From Nemophila menziesii (taxonomy: Eukaryota; Streptophyta; Magnoliopsida; Boraginales; Hydrophyllaceae), in NCBI GenBank assembly GCA_029959085.1, contig JARWIR010000050.1, positions 3,534,001 to 3,598,000 of the forward strand: a stretch of 64,000 bases of DNA, in the 5' to 3' direction. The notes under the pieces were generated by a model, which saw only the letters and a program-made list of their open reading frames with translations, searched no databases and was not told the DNA's origin. Position 1 is the first letter of the stretch. Each line of letters opens with the position of its first letter. The position numbers were made by a program, and so were the translations under genes. Below, one piece after another: positions 54,311-64,000 of this stretch.

Positions 54311-55875
54311 TGGTGGTCATTTGTGTGTTCTAAAAATAATGCAATAAGTAAGAGAACCACAACCGCAAGTGTACGGTTGTCCCAAGTAATAATAGTGATA
54401 AACAGGATCGCTTGCAGGGACGGTGTGGTTAACTACAATGCTTATCAATTAATGAATGATTGCACTTATGAAAGCAAATAATTGATTTAATAGTTGATTG
54501 GTTGGTTTGTACTAATCCTAAGTATGAAAAACTAATGTGAAAATGCAATTAAATAACTAGACGCAAGTAAATAAAGGTGAGACGCAAATATGAGCAGGCA
54601 GTACTTGAGAGACGCATGTGATCTTCCTAACTCTATTTCATAGCATATGTTGTTTAAGAGTCAAATTGGTCAATTGACATTGGTCGGGATTCAAGAATCT
54701 TTGTGCCCCCGTCAGGGTGGACTACAAAGCTATTCTAGAGTGTCACAAGTCCCGTCAGGGTAAATATGATCCACTTTCGAATGATTAAGCTAACTTACCT
54801 CATTATCCTAATATTAATTATGTTCGTTAGAATCAAATAATTTATATCTTATATTGAGTAATTAATTCCATACCTAACCCCCCGTTAAGATGATCCACAC
54901 GCCACATATGTGGAATAGTTTAGATACCAACACATGTTCTTAGTTAGCTACTCCAAAAACAGTAAATAATCACCAACTACAGAATAATGTAAAAGACCCA
55001 ATTCGATTTAATTAATTAAAACCCAAATTCAAACATATGAAAATCAATAGTTTTAGGATTCACCCATTAAGCATTCTCAAGTACTAAGAGAAATTAGCTC
55101 ATGCTAATGGAAATTAAAACTAAATAAGAAGAAATAAGACTCATATTGCTTTACATAAATAACAATAAGAAAAACCTAATTTCCGAACATAGATTCGGCT
55201 GTGAATGGAGATATAGACCCTCCCCAGCTTTCTTCAGCTTGCTTTGTTGACTTCTCTCTGATGCTTTTCTTTCTGAATAACGAGTTGTGTGAAAAATAGA
55301 AGTCAAAACCTCTTTTTATAAGGTGAAAAACGGACTTGGACCTAGCTGATAAGTTAAATGAAATATTAAAAGGCCCAAGTCCATTATCTAAGCCCAAAAT
55401 CCCGTAACTACTGCACCACCTCCACTAACACAGCTCTAGCCGATTCGTTATAACTCCGATTGACCTCAAATCACTTGCTAAATTTCCGTAACTCAATAAG
55501 AAACATAATCTCTTCAAAGGTCAGCGGCTAAATCAACTCGTAAGTGCCTCAAAATCAGAAATCTTTGGACTGTTTTCCAGATTTGCAGCTCCAAAATATA
55601 ATTCTTTTCGGGATTTATCTTCAAGCTTTGACTCCATATCACGATCTTTGACTTTCTTCTCGGATTCCTCTCCTAGCTAATATTCAAAACCTACAAACTT
55701 TCCACTAAAATACACAAGATTACGCGCAAAAGTTTAATAAATCAAAAATACTAGAAAATAAAGAGGAAAATCAGAATATTGCATTTTTAGTCCTAAAGTC
55801 TATCAAAATGATTAAATAAACATAAAAAATGATGTCTCCCAAGGGTCTAAAATAAGAACAATTAGGGAGACATCA
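54311..55875 (-). repeat. Group C LTR (apparently solo)
   Basis: 1565 bp, clearly related to the LTR at 51301 but with many differences. It has a perfect 11-bp terminal inverted repeat, TGATGTCTCCC (55830-55840) / GGGAGACATCA (55865-55875). CCCGTCAGGGT motifs lie at 54706, 54751 and 54878. No PBS on its inner side and no polypurine tract on its outer side. I found no matching target duplication. Confidence 0.85.
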
Positions 55876-55967
55876 ACAATACAGATAAAATCAACGCCTA
55901 GATGCTTGAGATTGCAAGAAAAGGGCTTACACCGCAACAGGTATTCACACAAGTTATTCCAGAAATT
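55876..55967 (+). pseudogene. 92-bp coding scrap between two LTRs
   Basis: One plus-strand frame reads MLEIARKGLTPQQVFTQVIP after a stop. It could be a continuation of the gag fragment that ends at 54310. Too short for a firm call. Confidence 0.3.
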
Positions 55968-57496
55968 TGGTCGCTCCTAGAGTGTGATAAAAATCAACAC
56001 TAAAGAAGAGATGCAACAACCGCAAGTGTACGGGTCGTTCCAAGTTATAAAGTATCGGGATTATCGTCCCGACAAGGATTACAAGTTAAGATTAATATGT
56101 TTCAATAATAAAGTAGAATTAATTGCAATATAAATAAAAATGGATATTTGTTTTGGTTTTTAAATAATAAAAGATTAACGCAAGAATATTGAGTAAACAA
56201 ATATTAAACTAAGAATTAAACTAGAAGAGATTACGCATATATGAGAAAGATACTTGAGTCTCGCTAAGGAATCACCTAAGTTCACAATCTAATGCATTTG
56301 TTTAAGGGTAAAGTGGGTATTTGATATTAATCGAGACTTTAATATCTTCCTAACTCCCGTCAGGGTAGACTTAGGAAGCTATTCTTCGGTATTACTGACC
56401 CCGTCAGGGTGACTATAAGATACTTTTGAATAATTAAGATTATACCTAATTAGCTACGTGGTTAGTTAAGGTCTCCAGGCTTTATAACGAATACAACACC
56501 ACTCTATCCTAGTTATGTAATTAAACCCCCCCCCCCTTCCGGATGATCGCCGCCACTAGAGAATAGCCTGATTACTAAAACCTACCTTAATTTGCATCTA
56601 ATTAATGATAGTAAACAATTCCAAGAATAAAGTCAATATGAAAATACGCAACTCAATTTAAATTGAAATAATCCCAAATCAAAAATACATTAAAGTAAGA
56701 AAACTAGGGTTCGACCCATATCGCGATTCTCAAGTAATTTAGTTTTTGCTCATAATTGAATAAAGAAAAGAAATAAATATAATTAAATACACAACTAACA
56801 TGAACTAAAAATGAACTTAACGAATGGAACGATGAAGCTGTTGTTGGGGAAGAATAGTCTTCTCCAGTTTCTGCCCTTTACTTCCAAGTGTTATGCCTTT
56901 TCCCTATCTCAAAATATGATATGATATGAAGCTCAAGTGAAAGGTATAGATGAGGTATAAAGGAGATTATAGCTTAATTAAATGATTAAGGGCCCAAATC
57001 TTTTTTATTAATCCCGCACTGCTGTACACCACGCCAGTTAAAAGGCTATATCTTTTGCATCGTAAGTCCAAATCCACTGAAACCACTTCTTAATTTTTTC
57101 TGACTCAAAGGCCCATATTTTTCATTTGAACCATCAAGTCAGAACCTACACTGTTTGGGCTCAATAAGAGCTACAAGTGACGACTTTCTAGTTTCCAGGA
57201 TTCCCCCACCTTCACTAAAGTGATGTTTTTCGCTCTTTTAATGCTTTCTCTTGATCTTTGACTTTAAACTTCACTTCTTATCTTCGTCTTGATGCCTCCT
57301 AGAATTTATATACCTAAGAACTTCACACTAGACACACGAACAAACGCACACAATCTCTAAAAGTAAGAATATGTGTAAAATAAAGGAAAAAAGTGCATTA
57401 TGTCCATTAAGACAATTAATATATTTACCAAGTCCAATCACAACCTAAAGTGATGTGTCCAAAAGAGATTTATCTATCACAAAACCGAAGACATCA
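55968..57496 (-). repeat. Group C LTR, diverged
   Basis: 1529 bp. The inner end (left) begins TGGTCGCTCC; the outer end has GAAGACATCA (57487-57496) with its partner TGATGTGTCC (57451-57460). CCCGTCAGGGT motifs at 56355 and 56399; the third has become an 11-C run (56526-56536) followed by TTCCGG. It lies between gag scraps of opposite strand, so its insertion site has been rearranged. Confidence 0.75.
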
Positions 57497-58426
57497 GAAA
57501 CCTTTCTCCATCGTAAGTGTTAATTGCTTCAATTGATTCTTTATCGAAGAGATCTTAGCGTCTACAACAGTTTCACTATCTAAACGCAACGTACCTTTGG
57601 TATTTGTAATTGGAGTTCGCAAATATGTCCAACTCCTTTATGTTTCTACTATCTTTTCCATACCAACTTTAGCTTCTGTAGGATCCATGGATGCGAAACC
57701 TCCTCTTCCAAGGTTGTCTACCCTCAATCTTGACTCGGCATTGATGCACAAATAAAACATCTCTAATTGAAGTGATGATGTATAACCATGAAGTGGAAAT
57801 CTAGATAATTTGTTGAAATCTTGTCCATGCCTCCCTTACACTCTTGCCATTATCTTGGCAAAAACATGCAAGTGAGAATTGATCCTTCATTCTCATACTC
57901 TGCGGATAATAACGATCAAGGAACTTGACTTGCAACTCGTCTTATGATGTAATTGAATCAAATGGTCTATCAATCTATTCCCTAGCACATCCGGTAAAAA
58001 AGTTAAACATGAAGTAATACAGCTGCTCGAGTGAAATGCCTTGAGTAATGTAGGCATCATAAATCTGCATAAACTTCTTAATTGACCTCACCAGATCCTG
58101 TTGTATTTCACCATTGTAGTGTCCAAAGCTCATGAATTGACTTAACATACCTTGGTCGGGCTTGAATCGTGCAACTTGGATCACTGGAAGACAAATCCCT
58201 AAAGGTTGTACATGAAAAGGTGCTCCCTGACCATACAGACCTTGTTCGCGGCGTTAAATGTTTTGTGGATTACTCCTTGTGGAACTCCTTGTGGTGGTAC
58301 TAGGTAGGGAATTGGTATTTGTTGGTTGTTATCCTCAAGTGGTACCTCATCTTCTACTCATGGGTTTATTCTCCGATCATCTAAGAGATCTACTACCCAA
58401 ACATCGTTGATTCTTCCTCTGCTCAT
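57497..58426 (-). pseudogene. Athila gag fragment (element with the 58608 LTR)
   Basis: Starts at ATG 58426 (MSRGRINDVWVVDLLDDRRI) about 155 bp after the PBS relic. Recognisable parts are QVARFKPDQGMLSQFMSFGH, then VRSIKKFMQIYDAYITQGIS, then LYYFMFNFFTG (57975-58184). After frame changes the segment AWTRFQQ and the helical segment SIKNQLKQLTLTMEKGF follow, ending at the LTR at 57496. It aligns with gag of the outer Athila copy (QKFMQICDSYITQGV). Several stops; dead. Confidence 0.75.
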
Positions 58427-58580
58427 TCTCTCGCTTTTTATGAGCTTGAAATAATTTCTCATGATACGAGAGCATATACCAATATTTAGGAAAACCTAAA
58501 AGAGACAAAAAAAACAAGTGTAAAACTTAAACAAATAAAAAATACTACACTAAACTAAACACAATAACTAACTAGAAAAA

Positions 58581-58598
58581 TCCTTGGTAGTGACACAA
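58581..58598 (-). other. Decayed primer-binding site
   Basis: The plus strand TCCTTGGTAGTGACACAA aligns with TCCCCGGCAGCGGCGCCA (the 51277 PBS). Seven of 18 positions differ and six of those are C-to-T or G-to-A changes, as expected from methylated-cytosine decay. Confidence 0.65.
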
Positions 58599-58607
58599 AA
58601 AACTTAG

Positions 58608-59589
58608 TGGTGGAAAATGTGTAATAAATAAACGATAAGAAATCACACACCTAATACGACTACGAGAAACTCACTACAAGTGCACAGATCGTTCGCAAGT
58701 AATAGTTGATATGTAAATTTCATTCTCAGGGATTTATCGGTTAGCTCAGATTCATGTTTAGATATAAGAGTAAAAGAGATTAATTGTTTAAACTAAAAAT
58801 ATAAATAAAGTAAAATATTTGTTTAGTTTTAAAATATGTAATAAAGAAAAGAATTAAACTACTAAAGCAAATATAATAACATATAAGAATGCATATGAGA
58901 TATCGCTTAGTTCTACTAGTATGCACTTATCTTCCTAAATCACTATTCTAATTATAAGGGTGTTTTTATTGAGCATATATGAGTAGTCGGATTCTATAAT
59001 CCCTCTAACTCTCGTCAAGGTAGATTAGAAAGCAACCTCAAGATTACCAAGAGACTTGGGTAGGGAGACCTTGTCTAGAGATAGGTGGTGAAATCAAAAC
59101 CCTAATAAATATCTAATTAGGCAAGCTTGTCAGGATCACTACCACATACTAGACGACTATGTGTTGTTTTAAGCAATTGAATCCCCATCATGGTGAGAAT
59201 TCCAACTACTTAAAGCAGTCCTAACATGATCAAAGCTATAGATGGAGTAAACGCGAACACAAAATATAATTATAAAGCCAACTCAAATATATAAAACATT
59301 AATCCCAAATAATAACTAATAGAAAAACAGACTTAAAGGATTATACATATTGCAAACCCAAGTTATGTAAAACTTAGTTTATAATAAAAGAAATAAAATT
59401 AAAGAGTAAAGAGATTCGAAACATAGTTAAGCTAAAATACTAATTACCCTAATGGTTGGAGGAAAATGATGGAGAAGATGGGTTCTGATGCTCCAGCTTC
59501 TATTGCTTCCTCCTCATCTCAACTTGCTCTCTCCTTGATGAATTTCTGCAAGCTGTGAAGGCAAGGACTTGTTTCTTGATTAAAATATG

Positions 59590-59672
<83 letters not shown>

Positions 59673-59867
59673 CGTGCGTGTGTGTATATGTTTGTGTGTA
59701 TGTACAAAATCTAGGCCATGGGCTAGGTGTTAGAGTATTAGTCCAACTCAATCCTGTTTTCCTTAAAAAGTGGACTGGTTGGCCCATAGCAGTTGTAGCC
59801 CTAATAACTTTATCTTTACAACTCCAAATCACAAGTCGTTAGCCGCCACGCGTTATCAAATCAAAAT
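58608..59867 (-). repeat. 5' LTR, group B, truncated
   Basis: Starts (inner end) TGGTGGAAAATGTGTAATAA next to the PBS relic. It is collinear with the LTR at 22039 through the CAAGTGCACAGATCGTTCGCAAG region and the GTGGACTGG stretch near 59770. It is cut off near 59867, where the 3' non-coding region of another element begins. Contains a large microsatellite. Confidence 0.65.
59590..59700. repeat. (TA)n(TG)n microsatellite
   Basis: About 11 TA units, then TG units from 59613 to about 59692 with a few interruptions (TTTG, CGTG). Confidence 0.95.
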
Positions 59868-60729
59868 CCTTTATGATCACCTGAAAATATCCTTTAGCCG
59901 GTCCAAATGTATGTATTTTTCTTTTTCCAAGTTAGTTATGACTCTCTTTTTTATGTGAGAAGTCATGCTACTGTGCTTCACATTTTTTTCTTATCAATAT
60001 ATAATTTTTCATTTTAATTCTTTTTATTTTACCCTGGCAAAGGGTTACAATAATAAAGAGTGATCAAAGGCACAATACATAGGACAATAACCCATCCAAT
60101 AATAATTCCCATAAAATGAAACCACCACCCCAAACTCAAGTTCTCGACGAGTGTCTTAGAATCGTAATTCGAGTGCATGTCTAATGGAGAAGTCTTAAAA
60201 TCCAAGGGGTATTGCTTGTAATATAGCTAATAAAAAGGCTTAGAAAGGCAAGAAGGGGCTAAGACGTATAATATAATAATATAAATAGACAACAAGATAA
60301 AAGGCACAACGGGCTAAACAAAGAATCCCCTTAATTATTTTCTATCATATATAAATCAATTACCTTCTCACCTCTATCACGTTCATTAAGTGGTTTATCA
60401 ACTTGTTTAGATCTCACTTTCTACACATCGCTCATGCTCCCTAAGTTCAAACTTACTTCTACCGAGTAGTTTCTTACTTTCAACGTGTGTTTGATGATTA
60501 TCTTTTAAGCATATAACATGACAAGTTCACAAAATTACTATTTCCTATCATTGAATTGTTAAAAAGTTTTCTTAACAACTATGTTCACTATATTATACTG
60601 CTAATTCATTTATTACAAAGAGAAAATACAACACATAAAAGTGAGGATGGTAACAACATATCCCCATCCTCAAAGTTGAGACGTGACTTCATGACTCAAA
60701 ACAAACTCAATAAATGTAAGTCAATTATC
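59868..60729 (-). mobile_element. Athila-like 3' non-coding region
   Basis: Reverse-complement counterpart of 3461-4700: GGACCGGCTAAAGG near 59900, CCCTGGCAAAGGGTTACAA at 60032, CACCACCCCAAACTCAAG at 60125-60142, CTCCCTAAGTTC near 60438, and the hairpin/G-rich module near 60660-60700. No gene. Confidence 0.7.
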
Positions 60730-61200
60730 TAGTATACAGATAGAGAAAGGGTAGATAAGAGATGAAACATACTCTTGAGGCTATTTTCTCGTGTGACAAT
60801 CATCCAAGATAGGATGTTGTGCATCCTTCGATATCTCGCCTTATTTTGGCTTTTATTAGTGCCACATCATTGGAAAGTAGGCTTGAGTGGTTTCTACTCG
60901 ATTAAGTTGCTCACCTACCTTTTCTTGCTAAGAGAGATCCTTTGGTTGTGCTCCTCTCAGGAGTCTTTATCCACACATTAGTCATATCAGTACTTGATAT
61001 GCTAGCAAGTTTCTCCTTCCTTCCAAGTTTCACTCCCTTCTTCATCAATATGCTCGTGATAGTTGCGGGAATTTCAAATTAAAGAATTTTTGTGGCTCAA
61101 CTGTGAATCTCATTACCCCATCAAAAATCATTTGTGCTACATATACTTATTCCTCTCTCATAGTACAACTCAAAAAGATGGTGGATGATGTATCTATTTT
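60730..61200 (-). pseudogene. Third ORF, C-terminal part (split by an LTR)
   Basis: Minus strand: SSTIFLSCTMREE just inside 61170, then on to GVKLGRKEKLASISS and NVWIKTPERS near 60900-61000. It is collinear with KKSTIFLYCVMREEEVDV and VKLGEKEKLVCKLG of the copy at 2580-3460. The N-terminal part lies beyond the inserted LTR at 62736-63509. It has frameshifts. Confidence 0.55.
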
Positions 61201-62735
61201 TGTGATGTATTAATCCATTCATGAGACATTATTATGTTAGTTTATTGAGCCTAAGTGAGGGATTTTTCCTTAGTATTCGCTATATTGTACTTTTGCCTCT
61301 CTTTTTAGACATATTACTGTTTATAGAATTTTAGTGCTTTAATTGTGTGTTAAGTATGTAGTTTTTAGGTAATTTGTTGATTCAAGGTGCCAAGATGAGG
61401 AGAAGAAGTCAAAACATCAAGAAAAACTCCAAGCCAAGGTGGAAATTGAGCTTACAGTCACTTTGGGAAGTTGGAACGTTTGTTAGAGAAATTTTTGCGC
61501 CTTATTGCTTCAATCACTACAAAATATTGGTGAGAGATTTGAAATTGATTCCTTTTCTTAAGTAGAAGCTTGAAGTAAATTTGGATTTAAGATGAAGACG
61601 ATATGCCATTCGCTTCCACCATGACTCGAACCAGAATTCTGTTAAGTAGAAACGAGTTCATCCTCCTAAACATAATTAAGCAAGCAAAAGGGGACCCAAA
61701 CGTTTTTAGGTTAGTATATAAGCTTCATAGAAACCCCAAAATAAATATACATCATAATACAACATGAGATAAAATATTTAGTCCCTGGAGAAGAGCACAA
61801 AACGTCCAGAACCAGCAAAAGAAGAACAGGGTTTCTACACCAAATCCCATGAATCTTCATCATTCGGGCTCCGTTTGCTATCATTCCAAAGAGTAATTTC
61901 ATTCTGTTTTGCATTTGGGATATGATTTTAGCATTATATTTATATAGTTTCCATTTTATTGGTATGAATTAAGCCTCAATGCTTTAGGCTTGCGTATGTA
62001 AGAACTTATGATTAGCTAGTTTATTTTACTGTATTTGGGATATTAATTGTTAAACTAAGACTGGTTTTTATTATTATCCCATTAACCATATGTTTGTTAT
62101 AATAATATCCATAAAATAGATAAGTAATAGGTAGCTCAAGTAATTAATTTCGGCACAGACAACGGTTGTTAATTGCCGAAATAACATATAGGTTCCTAGT
62201 GTGTGGTATTGGTACGAGAGGTCTTGCCCGATTAGGTAGTAAATAGGGTTAGAACTTACATCATAGGAAATAACTTCTAGGTTCATCTAATAGGTGCCTC
62301 TAATGAGGAAATACTGAAATGAGTTAGACGGATTGTTGAATCCCAACTAATGCGAAATTGTCCAACTCATCCTTGTTCATAAAACCGTTAGATTAGCGAC
62401 ATGGGGATACTAGCAAAATTAAAACACATTCATCTTGCATCATATTTCATTATTTAATTGCATTTTTATTTTAGTTAATTAGTTATTTATCTTATCTGCA
62501 TTTTAGCTGTTAAACAAACACAAAACATATATCATATTTATTTAATTGTCATTTTACTTGGCAACTTTACATTATTGTATTTTCGGAACACTTAAATAGT
62601 AACCTTGATAGTCCATGTGGAGATGATAAACTTAATAATTATCAATTTTATTACTTGTCAATGACCTATACGCTTGCTTGAAATGGATTCTAGGGTGTTG
62701 GTATCTTTTAATCACACTATGGGACACGACATCGG
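61201..62735 (+). repeat. Solo LTR, group B, inside the third ORF
   Basis: Begins TGTGATGTATTAATCCATTC and ends near ATCACACTATGGGACACGACA. Flanked by ATTTT at 61196-61200 and 62736-62740 (possible target duplication), and the third-ORF sequence resumes on each side. The duplication implies a few extra bases beyond the CA end, as in the group B LTR at 22039. No internal region. Confidence 0.65.
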
Positions 62736-63509
62736 ATTTTTAAAGTATATATGTGGGTCAAGCGTTCCTAAAAGTTGATGGTACAAGGAAGTGGTGCCTA
62801 ATTCTCGCGTCGGGTGGAAGGTAATTGCAAGGCCAAGATGCATTCAACACTTTTTCTTCTTCATTACACTCTAGCAGTACCTCTTCACTAAACACATGCT
62901 CATGTAGTTAGGTCCAATCAAAAGTCTCGATCTTCTTTACCGCTTATTGATATTTGCATGGTACAACTAATATTTTCAACTCGAAGTGGCTATGAATTTC
63001 TCCAACCGTGATAGGGAATAACTTGTCTCTAACGAGAAATCTTCCTTTACTATATTGGCTAAAGAGACCAAGATATAACTCTTTTACTAGCTCAATACTC
63101 AATCCTAAACTCTTCATCATGCATATCTTCAAACCAAATATTTCTACTCTTTCTTGAAATCTCTTGTATTCACCTTTTTCAACTTTCTCCGCAAATTTTC
63201 TCTCGTTCGTAACTGATAAAGAAGGCATGATTCTTGTTGTGAGAGCCAATAGGTCCGTAGGAGCTTCGCGTTTGTTGGGCAGATTCACTTTTATTTGGAG
63301 AGGTTGGGGTGTCTTCTTCTTTGAAATCACAATAGCTTGAGTAATCGAATTCACCATAACCAGTTTTTCTCTGATACAAAGACTAACCGTTTGCTTCTTA
63401 GCTTTACTCATATAAACCTCAAATGGGTTCATCTTGTTCTCACCAATTCCTTTCTTAAATTCTTCTTCATATCCATTGAATGAGCAAGTGTCTCCGTTCT
63501 TCTAGTCAT
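62736..63509 (-). pseudogene. Third ORF, N-terminal part (split by an LTR)
   Basis: Starts at ATG 63509 (MTRRTETLAHSMDMKKNLRK). After a frameshift, a 162-residue open frame runs to 62944: ERKFAEKVEKGEYKRFQERV, then LSIELVKELYLGLFSQYSKG, then FLVRDKLFPITVGEIHSHFE. It then continues through LNASWPCNYLP and FLVPSTFRNA to the LTR insertion point. The layout (helical region, ELY-x-x-L, VRDKLFPITVGEI) resembles the putative plant transposon protein domain downstream of pol in Athila-like elements; that match is from memory. The role of this protein in retrotransposition is not known to me. Its relative at 2580-3460 is also broken. Confidence 0.55.
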
Positions 63510-64000
63510 CTTCCTTGACCTCCAACTCAAATCATACTACTTTAGAATTACTAGTTGAGATGGGTAGATTAGGTAGTATTTGGAGTGCAAAAGGAGTAGG
63601 GAATGTGTTCCTCTATGTGGGTATGAAGGACTTGTATTGGGGTGAGAATAAATTAAAGGGTTTAGGAAAATGGATTTGGATCTTGATTTTTAATGGTTTT
63701 GGAATAATTTGGTTGTTTAATTGTTGGTAGGAATGATGTAGGGATGAATTTGGATGTGAAATTTTCGTTATTTGGGTGTGTTTTTATGGTGGGTGAAGTT
63801 TTGGTTTGAGATTCAATGGAGTTTGGGTGTTTGGGAAAGAAGAAGGAGGCTAGGGTTTAGGTTTAATTTGTAAATGAAGAACACATAGCCTCTTTCTCGC
63901 TTGATTATGCACGCAGTATGGTATACCGCCTATAGATGCGGTGTACCGCTCCCAGGTCTTGAGGCTTCTAACTTTGTTGACCGATGAACGTGCGTGCTAA
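63510..64000 (-). other. Leader and palindromic motif upstream of the third ORF
   Basis: Reverse counterpart of 10285-10833 and 44455-45180: a T/G-rich (minus strand A/C-rich) leader, then GGTATACCGCC and GCGGTGTACCGC at about 63920-63953. The element continues beyond the window. Confidence 0.55.

Noticed and set aside
53463..54360. Minus-strand open frames of 78 and 182 residues
   Set aside because: Antisense to the recognisable plus-strand gag sequence; Ser-rich content mirrors the acidic gag C-terminus.
59500..59842. Open frames rich in His-Thr, Val-Cys or Ile-Tyr
   Set aside because: They are translations of the (TA)n(TG)n microsatellite.

Overview
The window is repeat-rich, AT-rich nuclear DNA from a flowering plant, most likely a dicot; I cannot name the species. 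The evidence is the mix of elements: Athila-type and Tat-type Ty3/gypsy LTR retrotransposons with plant-style primer-binding sites, plant L1 LINEs carrying a C-terminal RNase H, tRNA-derived SINEs, a palindromic MITE, a long foldback element and a degenerate telomere-like tract. I see no ordinary host gene that I would defend. The only long intact reading frames belong to transposable elements.

Layout. 1-2.6 kb: non-coding DNA with a LINE RNase H scrap. 2.6-6.7 kb: plus-strand Athila-like 3' end (third-ORF remnant, long 3' non-coding region) followed by two nested LTR pieces. 6.7-9.5 kb: minus-strand Tat-type gag, its PBS and an array of nine 83-93 bp repeats. 9.5-14.4 kb: 3' half of a second plus-strand Athila-like element ending in a complete LTR. 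14.4-15.3 kb: minus-strand Tat gag/protease relic. 17.8-22.0 kb: decayed minus-strand LINE hit by a palindromic MITE and, at its 5' side, by a solo LTR (22.0-23.6 kb). 24-29.5 kb: SINE pieces, a probable inverted-repeat element, and a roughly 2.7 kb foldback element whose loop holds a SINE and a telomere-like tract. 30.2-30.5 kb: complete SINE with a 14-bp target duplication. 30.5-36.9 kb: complete LINE with both ORFs open and a perfect 13-bp target duplication. 38.4-39.2 kb: degenerate TTGAACC-type repeat that truncates the next element. 39.2-52.9 kb: minus-strand Athila element (LTR, PBS, gag, protease, RT, start of RNase H) split inside its protease by a complete 8.1 kb plus-strand element (40736-48860) flanked by the 5-bp duplication CCAAA. 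52.9-59.9 kb: pile-up of minus-strand LTRs with gag scraps in both orientations. 59.9-64 kb: minus-strand Athila-like 3' region and third ORF, split by another LTR.

How they relate. Three related LTR groups recur: A (5210, 40736, 47364), C (12589, 51301, 54311, 55968) and B (4725, 22039, 58608, 61201). The 40736-48860 element is non-autonomous: one reading frame runs gag, protease, then an integrase C-terminal tail, with two in-frame stops and no RT, RNase H or integrase core. It must borrow enzymes from autonomous Athila relatives such as the one it landed in.

Most notable for follow-up: (1) an 8-bp stem, 3-nt loop hairpin at fixed spacing just upstream of the polypurine tract in two diverged elements, with three compensatory base-pair changes; (2) an inverted repeat (TGATGTCTCC / GGAGACATCA) at the 5' end of the LTRs; (3) the compact gag-protease-integrase-tail element; (4) the intact LINE, whose ORF1 stop and ORF2 start overlap as ATGA. 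All calls were made by reading the sequence; no database search or folding program was run.
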